Positions 1-7,696 of a stretch of DNA of 64,000 nt are shown one piece after another. Source of the stretch: Emcibacter sp. (GTDB lineage: Bacteria > Pseudomonadota > Alphaproteobacteria > Sphingomonadales > Emcibacteraceae); the NCBI GenBank assembly GCA_021741205.1, contig JAIOYI010000004.1, positions 1 to 64,000 of the forward strand, read 5' to 3'. Every line of letters begins with the position of its first letter. Position 1 is the first letter of the stretch. A program made the translations under genes and the position numbers. The notes under the pieces were generated by a model. It saw nothing but the letters and a program-made list of their open reading frames with translations. It made no database searches and was not told the origin of the DNA.

Positions 1-813
1 ATAAAGGCCCCCTTCGAAAATTAAACCAATATCATTTTCGGGACCATCAATAATGTCATTCAATTTATGATCAATAATGAATTGCGTTGCAGCAGGCCAA
101 CGCTGATCATGTTTTTGTTTTTCATGTAAGAAGGTAAAAGGCGGTAGGATGATTTTATTGGCCTCGCGATTGGGATTATTCAAGGCGTCTCGTACTGTGA
201 ATTTCGGTTTGATGTTATCTTTTGCCTCAAATTGACCATGTAAATGACAGGCACGGATACGCATCTGAAAAAATAGCGGTGTATTGCTTGCTTCTGATAA
301 TTCAAAGCTTTTCTCTAACATGTCCACCATCTTAGGCAGGTTAGGTCGTGGATTAATCAGCCACATCTGAGATTTCATGGCAAAGGCATGGGAACGCTCC
401 TGCATGATGCTAGAACCGTCGCCGTAATCTTCACCAATGATGATGACGGTGCCACCAATAACCCCAGCAGAAGCGAGATTGGATAAAGCATCCGATGCCA
501 CATTGGTCCCAACCGTTGATTTCCACGTAACCGCAGAGCGCAAAGGGTAGCTGATTGAGGCCGATAACATGGCCGCAGCACTGGCCTCACTGCCATTAGC
601 CTCAAAATGAACGCCAAGTTCAGATAAAATTTCCTGTGCGTCGGCCAATACATCCATTAAATGGGATACGGGGGAGCCTTGATAGCCACCAACATAGGCG
701 ACACCAGATTGGAGCAAAGCCTTGGTTACGGCTAGAATGCCTTCGCCGTGAAAAACCTCACCCGCGCCGAGCCGTAGCTTTTCCACTTCTTTGGCAAAGG
801 ACCGTTCGGCCAT
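1..813 (-). CDS. iorA: Indolepyruvate:ferredoxin oxidoreductase alpha subunit, IorA-like (3' end outside window)
   Basis: About 271 N-terminal residues are in the window; the rest lies beyond base 1. The family uses thiamine diphosphate and Fe-S clusters to convert aryl-pyruvates (indolepyruvate, phenylpyruvate) to aryl-acetyl-CoA, reducing ferredoxin. The visible part matches the pyrimidine-binding domain: GGYQGSPVSHLMDVLADA near residues 40-57, HFEANGSEASAAAM near 67-80 with a candidate catalytic Glu, KSTVGTNVASDALSNLA, and the GEDYGDGSSIMQERSHAFA stretch typical of IorA. The ATG at 811-813 lies 20 bp downstream of the cyclase gene stop, so the two are probably one transcript. Whether this is the short archaeal-type subunit or the long fused bacterial form cannot be told from here. 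Confidence 0.85.
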   Translation of the reverse strand, partial: MAERSFAKEVEKLRLGAGEVFHGEGILAVTKALLQSGVAYVGGYQGSPVSHLMDVLADAQEILSELGVHFEANGSEASAAAMLSASISYPLRSAVTWKSTVGTNVASDALSNLASAGVIGGTVIIIGEDYGDGSSIMQERSHAFAMKSQMWLINPRPNLPKMVDMLEKSFELSEASNTPLFFQMRIRACHLHGQFEAKDNIKPKFTVRDALNNPNREANKIILPPFTFLHEKQKHDQRWPAATQFIIDHKLNDIIDGPENDIGLIFEGGLY

Positions 814-833
814 ATTTTATACTCTTCTGTTAA

Positions 834-1610
834 TTATGCTGTTATAGCAATTACTCTCAGCGGGCTTCCAGAGCCTTGAACAATTTTAAGCGGTGCGGCC
901 ACGATCAGCGCCCCCTTTGGTGGCAATTGATCCAGATTGGTCAAAGAGGCCAGCCCAAATTTATTGTTGCCGTGCATAAGATGATGGGCGGGAAATGCAG
1001 GATCAAAGGCAAAGGCCTGACCCGCATCAGTGCCAATGGTTTCCACGCCGAACCCTAATATATCACGTTCTTTTGCTAAGAATTCCATGCATTCTACCGA
1101 TGGTCCAGGGGTATGAGGGCCGTCTTCGGCATAATTGAGAAAATCCTTTGTTGATCTTTTGCTCCAATCGGTACGCATTAAAACCCAAGTTCCCGCTTCA
1201 ATCTTACCATGTTCCTTTTCCCATTCCTCTATTTTGGCAGAGGATAACAGATAATCAGGATTTTCTGCGGCCTCTTTGCTAACATCAATGACATTAGCAG
1301 CAGCCACAAGTTTTGCAGGGGGGATGGTATCTGTGCAGCCGTCTTTATAATTTTGTCCCGTAACCCAGTGAGCCGGTGCATCAAAATGTGTACCCGTATG
1401 TTCACCGCACGAAAAACTATTCCAATACCAAGCGGGGCCATCCTTATCAAAGTGAGAAATTTTTTCCATTTTAAAAGCGGGTGATTGCTTGAATTCTTCT
1501 GGTAAACCAATGATGGGCGTATCTGCGCTGAGCGGAACCGTAAGATCCACCACCCGTATGGAACCCGCTGCCATTTCATTGACAAGATTAGTTAATGTTG
1601 AATTTTTCAT
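834..1610 (-). CDS. Cyclase family hydrolase (kynurenine formamidase / isatin hydrolase type)
   Basis: 258 residues, the usual length for the cyclase family (PF04199). Members are metal-dependent amidohydrolases acting on cyclic or N-formyl amides, for example N-formylkynurenine or isatin. The metal-binding signature HTGTHFDAPAHW lies near residues 70-81 (His, His, Asp ligands), preceded by the conserved strand VVDLTVPLSADTPI. A C-terminal AAPLKIVQGSGSPLRVIAI segment completes the fold. It has no signal peptide, so it should be cytoplasmic. It sits directly upstream of the iorA-like gene (20 bp gap). An indolepyruvate enzyme next to an isatin/formylkynurenine-type hydrolase suggests indole or tryptophan side-chain breakdown. 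That substrate is an inference; the family also contains enzymes for other substrates. Confidence 0.85.
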   Translation of the reverse strand: MKNSTLTNLVNEMAAGSIRVVDLTVPLSADTPIIGLPEEFKQSPAFKMEKISHFDKDGPAWYWNSFSCGEHTGTHFDAPAHWVTGQNYKDGCTDTIPPAKLVAAANVIDVSKEAAENPDYLLSSAKIEEWEKEHGKIEAGTWVLMRTDWSKRSTKDFLNYAEDGPHTPGPSVECMEFLAKERDILGFGVETIGTDAGQAFAFDPAFPAHHLMHGNNKFGLASLTNLDQLPPKGALIVAAPLKIVQGSGSPLRVIAITA

Positions 1611-1717
1611 ATTCTTGACCTTTGATTATACCTATAAATTTATGCGAGGCGAGTATTGTTATTGTATTATTTTTAAGTTTAAATTACTTATAAGAATACA
1701 ATATAAAACATTTCAAA

Positions 1718-1740
1718 ATATTTTTCTACTAGAAAAATAT
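1718..1740. repeat. 23-bp perfect palindrome upstream of the cyclase-iorA genes
   Basis: ATATTTTTCTA, a central C at 1729, then TAGAAAAATAT: 11-bp arms with no mismatch. It lies about 108 bp upstream of the cyclase start, in the 291-bp gap between the AraC gene and the cyclase. It is too AT-rich for a good rho-independent terminator, so an operator is the better guess. The rest of the gap is featureless AT-rich DNA. Confidence 0.4.
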
Positions 1741-1901
1741 ATATGTCGTACTTAGCTGTTTAGGTTTAATAATGGCCCTTAAAAATTCAGAGTCAAAAGA
1801 GCAATTCGGGGCATAAGTAAAATTCATGAAAAAGATGCATAATATAGATAAAGCCTGCGCTATATGAACAATGCAGTGGAAGGGGTTCGCAATAGGAGTG
1901 C

Positions 1902-2903
1902 TTATTTCTTTAGAGTTTCTGAGGGAGATTCACCATAAATCTTTTTATAGGAGACGGCAAAACGACCAAGCTGATTAAATCCCCATTTAAGAGCGATATC
2001 CGTGACAGTTCTATCAGATCCCGATTTTTGCAATTCTTTACGAACCTTTTCAAGGCGGAGCTGAAGGATATATTTCATGGGTGTTGTACCACGAAAATTT
2101 TTAAATCCTTCAAAAATTGACCTTTGACTTACGCCTGTGACTTCAACGAGATCATCAATAGATAGAGGGTCTTTCAGATGTTCATGTATATAGTTTTCAG
2201 CCTGACGCACATGTTTAGGAGCCACCTGAATTTCTTGCGCCAACAGGGCATCCGAATAGTTATGGTTGAAGGAATATAGCAGATTGGTGAGCAGGTTGCG
2301 TTCCATATCTTCTAGGATATGATGAGAACGCCAAGGATTCATGCCATTATCTAGATCATTGACAAGATGTTGAATTTGCTGCCACCATTCGGTTGCCTGT
2401 TTATTATTTGTGGTAATACAGGGATCAAATAGAATAGGTTTTTCAACGGGGCGCATCAAGAGTCGAGAGAGTCTCATTTCCATCGCTTCTGCTCGAACCT
2501 GCACAAGTAATTTTTTACAGTCATCATTCCACTGCATTTTTGTGTAATCAGTGGGATTGATTGCGGAAGACATGCCAGCGGTCGTGATAAAATCTTTATT
2601 TCCTGTTATGATTCTTGCTGCGCCTTCAATGGGAAGCTGAAACAAGAAAAAACGGCCAAGGTAGCCGGGTTCTACACAAATATCTGTGCCATATTGCATA
2701 TAGTTAACCGACATTGATGATAGCCGTGCCCGATTATGGCAGGCATCAAGCGGTCCCGAGTGGCTTGGCTTTAGTGTGTGGTCACAGTAAACTTTGCTGA
2801 CGAGTTCTCGTGCCTCATCCGCATCGCTCGTTTGAAATAAACTGTATTTATCTAGTGGCTTGACCATAACATGCTCACAATCCCTTTGAATAGAATGTAG
2901 CAT
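1902..2903 (-). CDS. AraC-family transcriptional regulator
   Basis: 333 residues. The N-terminal ~200 residues resemble the AraC-binding-like domain (PF14525 type, as in XylS/FeaR relatives), with the YLGRFFLFQLPIEGAARI segment. The C-terminal ~100 residues are two helix-turn-helix motifs: DPLSIDDLVEVTGVSQRSIF and TDIALKWGFNQLGRFAVSYKKIYGESPSETL. This subgroup usually activates aromatic catabolic operons and senses the substrate through the N-terminal domain. Its neighbours are cyclase-iorA downstream and the AhpD-like/TonB receptor genes upstream, all on the minus strand. It is therefore a likely local activator of this island. No targets can be proved from sequence. Confidence 0.88.
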   Translation of the reverse strand: MLHSIQRDCEHVMVKPLDKYSLFQTSDADEARELVSKVYCDHTLKPSHSGPLDACHNRARLSSMSVNYMQYGTDICVEPGYLGRFFLFQLPIEGAARIITGNKDFITTAGMSSAINPTDYTKMQWNDDCKKLLVQVRAEAMEMRLSRLLMRPVEKPILFDPCITTNNKQATEWWQQIQHLVNDLDNGMNPWRSHHILEDMERNLLTNLLYSFNHNYSDALLAQEIQVAPKHVRQAENYIHEHLKDPLSIDDLVEVTGVSQRSIFEGFKNFRGTTPMKYILQLRLEKVRKELQKSGSDRTVTDIALKWGFNQLGRFAVSYKKIYGESPSETLKK

Positions 2904-2962
2904 ATTTTTTTATCTTTCGCTAATCTGAAAAATTAGGGGCTTTTTAAATCTTTTTACAGGCA

Positions 2963-3541
2963 TTATGGCGATTTCCAATTGAATCCAACTTGCCGCCACA
3001 TATCACGGTAATCATAGTCTGTTTTAAGGGCTAAATTAAGCCTGTTATAAGAGGCAAAATCACTGACGAGATTAACGAGCTGAACAATACCCTTATCGGT
3101 CAAACCAACTTGCCGCAACCTTTCTACTTCTTCATCTGTTATATCATGCATTTCCTTATTCACCCTGAGGGCGAAATTGATGATGGTTTTTAAACGGTCA
3201 TCAAGAATGATATCTGTTCCTTTTTCCAAGAAGCTTTTGGTATAATCCTCGTCTGTTTTCATGCCATAATTTAATATGGTACAAAAGGCCGCTGTGCAAT
3301 ATGAACAACTGTTGGCCTTGGATACGGCAATACCCACATGCTGTATCTCGGTGAGTGACAGCTCTCCGAACTGCCATAATACCTTAGTGGCGGCAAGTTT
3401 CGCCTTAAAAAACTCGGGAAAATTCATTTCTATGAAGAAATGGTTGGGTACTGATCCTTCCATTTCCGTGACCCAGTCACATATTTCCCGAATTTCATCG
3501 TCCGCACTCAGTTTGGGATCAATAAGATCTACACGAGCCAT
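2963..3541 (-). CDS. Carboxymuconolactone decarboxylase / AhpD-like family protein
   Basis: 192 residues, all-alpha. The motif KANSCSYCTAAF near residues 92-103 carries the CxxC pair of the AhpD-like branch (alkylhydroperoxidase activity through two cysteines). A DAxxx-type continuation and the helical C-terminus match the carboxymuconolactone decarboxylase superfamily. It starts 16 bp after the stop of the upstream TonB receptor gene, so the two are probably cotranscribed. In catabolic clusters such proteins either decarboxylate ring-cleavage lactones or protect against peroxides; the Cys pair favours the redox role. No signal peptide. Confidence 0.75.
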   Translation of the reverse strand: MARVDLIDPKLSADDEIREICDWVTEMEGSVPNHFFIEMNFPEFFKAKLAATKVLWQFGELSLTEIQHVGIAVSKANSCSYCTAAFCTILNYGMKTDEDYTKSFLEKGTDIILDDRLKTIINFALRVNKEMHDITDEEVERLRQVGLTDKGIVQLVNLVSDFASYNRLNLALKTDYDYRDMWRQVGFNWKSP

Positions 3542-3557
3542 ATACCCACCCTATATC

Positions 3558-5951
3558 TTAGAAATTTGCGCGCATGGTAATATACCATTCACGCCCTCTG
3601 TCATACAGGCCTTCATAGGATTGGAAGGCATCACCAATAATTCCGGTATGAAGATATTTTTTATTGGTAAGATTCTTTCCACCTGCAACAATAGAGAAGC
3701 TTTCATCTGTATTTTGCCAAGTAATATTGGCATTTAAGATGCTATAGCTTTTTTGGTGAATTTCTGGTGTGTTAAAGGCATCATTGTCAAATTCTGAACG
3801 ATACGCCCAATCAACCCGTGGAATGAATGTACCATTATTGTCAAAGGAGAACTCCTTGGATAGGGCGGCACTTAACGTCCATTTGGACACGCGGTCTAGG
3901 TTGTTATTGCTGTCCACAAAGGTCGTATCAAAATCAATTTTATCATATCCTGCGTCCAGATAGCCGACAGCTGCTTCAACAAACCAGCCATCGGCGGGGG
4001 TTGCCTGCATTTCAATCTCAAATCCCTTAATTGTTGCCGCCCCTGCATTCTTGGTGATCGGAGCTACACTGGTAAAGACCTGCACCTGCATGTCGGAATA
4101 GTCCGTATAGAAAGCCGCCGCATTCAGATGCATCCGACCTTCCATACCTGTATATTTAAAGCCCAGTTCATAGACTTGTACAAATTCAGGCAAAAATGTT
4201 GGAATGAGATCAATATCAGCTGTTCCAGGCGGTGCCGTAAAGGGTGCAATGATGGGGGGGAATACCCGCTGAGAGAAACCGCCAGATTTAAAGCCTTCGG
4301 AATAGCTAGCATAAACCATTAAATCATCGGTCGCATCATAAGATAAATTCACATAGGGATCAAAATTATTGTAGGAGAGTTCTTTTTCCAAGAAGGGAAG
4401 AATTCGACCGCCAGCCTGCATAAAGGGGGCGTCCAGTTGGGGATGGCCTGATCCTGCAAAATAATTTTCATGAATAACCTGATCGGGTTTGAATTTTTTC
4501 TTCTCGTCTGTATAACGCACGCCCGCTGTAATATGGAATTGATCGGTTGCATCATAGGTGCCTTGGGCAAAGGCTGCTACACTGCGATTATCAAAGCTAC
4601 CGCCACTGCGGAAACGTGATACGGTGAAATCAAGCTCATTGACGTTATTACCATCTTCCTTGAAATAATAAAGCCCCATGATCCAATTTAGTTTTTCTTC
4701 AAATGCTGTACCTAATAATTGCAATTCTTGAGTGAATTGTTTTTGATCCAACATATCTCCAAATTGGGATATGCGGAAAGGTGAATGATCGCCGTCTCGG
4801 GCAAAGGTTGATTCAAGGTCACGGTAGGCTGTGATAGAGCGCAAAGAAACGCCATTTCCTATTGTCCAGTCAATATTCAGGTTAGCCGCCCAGAAATCTG
4901 TATTGGAATAGGCTGGCGCTGTTCCTGATGTTTTTTCTTCTCCTGCGTAAATATAACGATTGTCATAGCATCCCGGAACCGCAAGATTAAGCGGGGCAGG
5001 GGGGATCGCGCAAGGAATAGGAGCACCGCCAGCAGCCAAATTTGCGCCCACATTGTGAATGGTTGCCATGGGAGGGGTATCAGGATCAATAGGATTGCCA
5101 AAATTAATGCCGATCAGGGTCATGGCTGGGCCGTTTTCACGATCTCTGCTGCCCTCGAGTGAGAAATTAATTTCAATATCTTCATTGGGCATAAAAAGGA
5201 ACGATGCCCGACCAGATAAACTGTCATCATCACCAAGATCAATACCGTCATCCCGTTTGACATAGCCATCCTGTTTCAAATAAGCTACAGAATATTTACT
5301 AAAGAAAGTATCTGATATTGGGAGATTAACAGTTGCCTTGAAATTCATTCTGTTGTCGGTACCAAAAGTGGCAGAAGCTTTCCCGCCCAATTCTTCACTG
5401 GGTTTTTGTGTCGTAATGCTAATGGCACCACCAATGGTGTTACGACCAAACAAGGTACCTTGTGGCCCTTTCAAAACTTCAACACGTTCCACATCAATGA
5501 GATCTAAGATGCCGCCTACTGAACGGGCGATATAGACGCCGTCCACGTAAAGACCAACCCCGGGATCCACGGTTGGCAGAAATTCCTTTTGTCCAATACC
5601 ACGAATATAAATGGCGGCTGAATTGCTCGCTCCACCAAAACTTGGGTTATTTTGGAAGGAAAGATTGGGGGTAAATTGGGCAATTTCGCCTACATTGGTA
5701 ACACCACGATAGTCAAGACTATCGCCTGAAAAAGCGGAAATAGCGATCGGCGTACTTTGTAGACTTTCTTCCCTTTTACGAGCCGTCACAGTAATTTCAT
5801 CAAGGAGCCAGCTCGTGCTATTTTTATCAGCAGCCTCATCCTCGGCATTTGCGGCAAAGGGGACACCAAAAGCGACGGTTGACAGGATAGAACCATATAA
5901 TAATAATGTCGTAAGATTTGTGTTTTTAGACGACGTAAATTTCTTGTTCAT
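3558..5951 (-). CDS. TonB-dependent outer-membrane receptor (1)
   Basis: 797 residues. A signal peptide (about residues 1-36, cleavage after AANA) is followed by a TonB-box-like DEITVTARKREESLQS segment, then a plug domain with RGIGQKEFLPTVDPGVGLYVDGVYIAR and the VERVEVLKGPQGTLFGRNT signature near residues 150-170. A long beta-barrel ends in the aromatic-terminated strand WYITMRANF. Receptors of this type import bulky or scarce nutrients using TonB energy. Iron siderophores are classic, but in marine alphaproteobacteria plant, sterol or aromatic compounds are often taken up this way. It lies next to the AhpD-like gene and divergent from the Mo-hydroxylase operon, so it probably imports that pathway's substrate. 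No Fur-box-like site was seen. Confidence 0.92.
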   Translation of the reverse strand: MNKKFTSSKNTNLTTLLLYGSILSTVAFGVPFAANAEDEAADKNSTSWLLDEITVTARKREESLQSTPIAISAFSGDSLDYRGVTNVGEIAQFTPNLSFQNNPSFGGASNSAAIYIRGIGQKEFLPTVDPGVGLYVDGVYIARSVGGILDLIDVERVEVLKGPQGTLFGRNTIGGAISITTQKPSEELGGKASATFGTDNRMNFKATVNLPISDTFFSKYSVAYLKQDGYVKRDDGIDLGDDDSLSGRASFLFMPNEDIEINFSLEGSRDRENGPAMTLIGINFGNPIDPDTPPMATIHNVGANLAAGGAPIPCAIPPAPLNLAVPGCYDNRYIYAGEEKTSGTAPAYSNTDFWAANLNIDWTIGNGVSLRSITAYRDLESTFARDGDHSPFRISQFGDMLDQKQFTQELQLLGTAFEEKLNWIMGLYYFKEDGNNVNELDFTVSRFRSGGSFDNRSVAAFAQGTYDATDQFHITAGVRYTDEKKKFKPDQVIHENYFAGSGHPQLDAPFMQAGGRILPFLEKELSYNNFDPYVNLSYDATDDLMVYASYSEGFKSGGFSQRVFPPIIAPFTAPPGTADIDLIPTFLPEFVQVYELGFKYTGMEGRMHLNAAAFYTDYSDMQVQVFTSVAPITKNAGAATIKGFEIEMQATPADGWFVEAAVGYLDAGYDKIDFDTTFVDSNNNLDRVSKWTLSAALSKEFSFDNNGTFIPRVDWAYRSEFDNDAFNTPEIHQKSYSILNANITWQNTDESFSIVAGGKNLTNKKYLHTGIIGDAFQSYEGLYDRGREWYITMRANF

Positions 5952-6086
5952 TGATAGCCTCCACCATATTTAGATCATTGTTTAAGTCAAAGATTCTGAT
6001 ATTTTATTTAATGTATTAAATAGTTTGTTTTTTAATATTTATTTTAATCAGGAATTTAATCATAATATTTACCCCAGTATTTTCCT

Positions 6087-6114
6087 ATTATCTGAATCTT
6101 GCTATTCAGATAAT
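6087..6114. promoter_or_regulatory. Inverted repeat, candidate operator between divergent TonB receptor and Mo-hydroxylase operon
   Basis: ATTATCTGAAT (6087-6097), a 6-base spacer, then ATTCAGATAAT (6104-6114): 11-bp perfect arms. It lies inside the 379-bp divergent gap between the receptor start (5951) and the FAD-subunit start (6331). Related TCTGAA sequences occur again near 6302-6312. A regulator binding here could control both directions. The rest of the gap shows no ORF. Confidence 0.45.
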
Positions 6115-6330
6115 GCAGCCGCTGTTTATATTATGCGTCTTTTCAACATTTGCCGACTTTAGAGGAGTCTTTAATTGAAGAATTAAGGCAGATTTGCAGA
6201 GGTGGTCATGATGGACTTCTCATTTTACCCATAAATCTTACGCAGAATCTAAATAGCTACCGCACCATATGAATAGACCAGTGACGCATAAGAGTTCATT
6301 CTGAATCTGAAATAGCAGGAGGATACTATA

Positions 6331-7212
6331 ATGACCAGTCGCGTGATGCGGGACTTTGACTTGTTGCTGCCAGAATCCGTAGCAGAAGTATTAGATTTAT
6401 TGGCTACCCACAAAAATAAAGCAGCAATATTAGCGGGAGGAACCGATTTACTGGTTGCTCTAAAATTTAATTATTCTGTTGATAATGTCATATCATTGGC
6501 TCTTGTGCCGGGGTTGAATGGGTTATCTTTTGATCCTGTACAGGGATTAACCATTGGGGCTAAGGTCACAATAGCAGATATCCTGAAATCAAAAGTCGTA
6601 AAAGAACATTACCCAGCTCTTTGGCAGGCCGCAAAAGTTTTTGCGACACCGCAGCTGCGTAATACGGCCACGGTATTGGGGAATATTCTTAGGGCGTCTC
6701 CAGCGGGAGATTGCAGTTTGGCACTTTATGCCTGCGGGGGAAGTTTGACCTTAAAGAGCAAAAGAGGAAGCCGTCAGGTTAATCTTGATGATTTCTGGAT
6801 TTCATACGGTCTTACCGCAAGGCGTGATGATGAACTTGCCATGGCTTTACAGGTTCCCGCACCAGTTCGGGGTCAGAAAAGCGCATTTCGCCGCATGACA
6901 AGAACCAAGGAAGATTTATCAAAAATCAATGCGGCAGTCAGCCTTCAGATGGAAGGTGATGTTTGTATGTCAGCAAGGGTCGCTATGGGATGCGTTGGAC
7001 CCACATTGCTTCGTCTGCCAAAGATTGAAAAAATGATGAAAGGCTCTGCTGTAACGGATGGGTTATTGCAAAAAATATCAGATCAGGTTGCCGCCGAAAT
7101 TTCCCCAATAGATGACAAAAGATCTTCGGCGGAATACCGCAATAAAGTTGCTGGTGTTTTGGTGAAAAGGGTGATTGCATTAGCGTTGAATGGAAAGGGA
7201 AATGACCAATGA
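6331..7212 (+). CDS. Molybdenum hydroxylase FAD-binding subunit (CoxM/XdhB-like)
   Basis: 293 residues, typical for the medium FAD subunit of the xanthine dehydrogenase family. The FAD-binding motif AAILAGGTDLLVALK is near residues 31-45 and the second FAD motif NTATVLGNILRASPAGDCSLAL near 110-131; a CO-dehydrogenase flavoprotein C-terminal domain follows. It passes electrons from the Fe-S subunit to an acceptor. It lacks the [4Fe-4S]-binding insertion of 4-hydroxybenzoyl-CoA reductase HcrB. The start has a good AGGAGG site at 6318-6323. The stop overlaps the next start (ATGA at 7209-7212), indicating translational coupling. Confidence 0.9.
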   Translation: MTSRVMRDFDLLLPESVAEVLDLLATHKNKAAILAGGTDLLVALKFNYSVDNVISLALVPGLNGLSFDPVQGLTIGAKVTIADILKSKVVKEHYPALWQAAKVFATPQLRNTATVLGNILRASPAGDCSLALYACGGSLTLKSKRGSRQVNLDDFWISYGLTARRDDELAMALQVPAPVRGQKSAFRRMTRTKEDLSKINAAVSLQMEGDVCMSARVAMGCVGPTLLRLPKIEKMMKGSAVTDGLLQKISDQVAAEISPIDDKRSSAEYRNKVAGVLVKRVIALALNGKGNDQ

Positions 7213-7694
7213 AAAAACATGCCATAACATTGACCGTGAACGGAGAAGATCGGGATTTGGTTGTCTCTTCTAATCGCACCCTCTTGGATGCTTTACGGGA
7301 CGATTTGGGATTTACCGACACCAAATATGGTTGCGGTACGGGAGAGTGCGGGGCTTGCACTGTTTTGGTTGATGGAACGACAGCTATTAACGGTTGTCTG
7401 ACCTTGGCGGCCACTATGAACGGTAAGTCAATTACGACAGCAGCGGGACTTGCCCGCAGTGGAAACCTTCATCCAGTACAGCAGGCCTTTATTGATAATG
7501 ATGCCATTCAATGCGGATTTTGCACACCCGGTATGGTGCTTAAAACTATCAGTCTCTTGGATGAAAACCCAAAGCCGACAGAGGCGGAAATTCGTCATGG
7601 CTTAGAAGGTAATATATGTCGTTGTACGGGTTATACTAAAATTGTCGAGGCGGTTCAGGATGCCAGTCGACGTATGTCTGGGGCGGGAGAATAA
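7209..7694 (+). CDS. Molybdenum hydroxylase [2Fe-2S] subunit (CoxS/XdhC-like small subunit)
   Basis: 161 residues. The N-terminal plant-type [2Fe-2S] cluster uses CGTGECGACTVLVDG with a later Cys in NGCLTLA. The C-terminal helical domain binds a second [2Fe-2S] cluster through CGFCTPGM and NICRCTGYTKIV. This is the standard layout of the small electron-transfer subunit of CO dehydrogenase-, isoquinoline-, nicotinate- and xanthine-type hydroxylases. It overlaps the FAD subunit by 4 bp and is followed 2 bp later by the catalytic subunit. Cytoplasmic, with no Tat signal. Confidence 0.95.
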   Translation: MKKHAITLTVNGEDRDLVVSSNRTLLDALRDDLGFTDTKYGCGTGECGACTVLVDGTTAINGCLTLAATMNGKSITTAAGLARSGNLHPVQQAFIDNDAIQCGFCTPGMVLKTISLLDENPKPTEAEIRHGLEGNICRCTGYTKIVEAVQDASRRMSGAGE

Positions 7695-7696
7695 AG

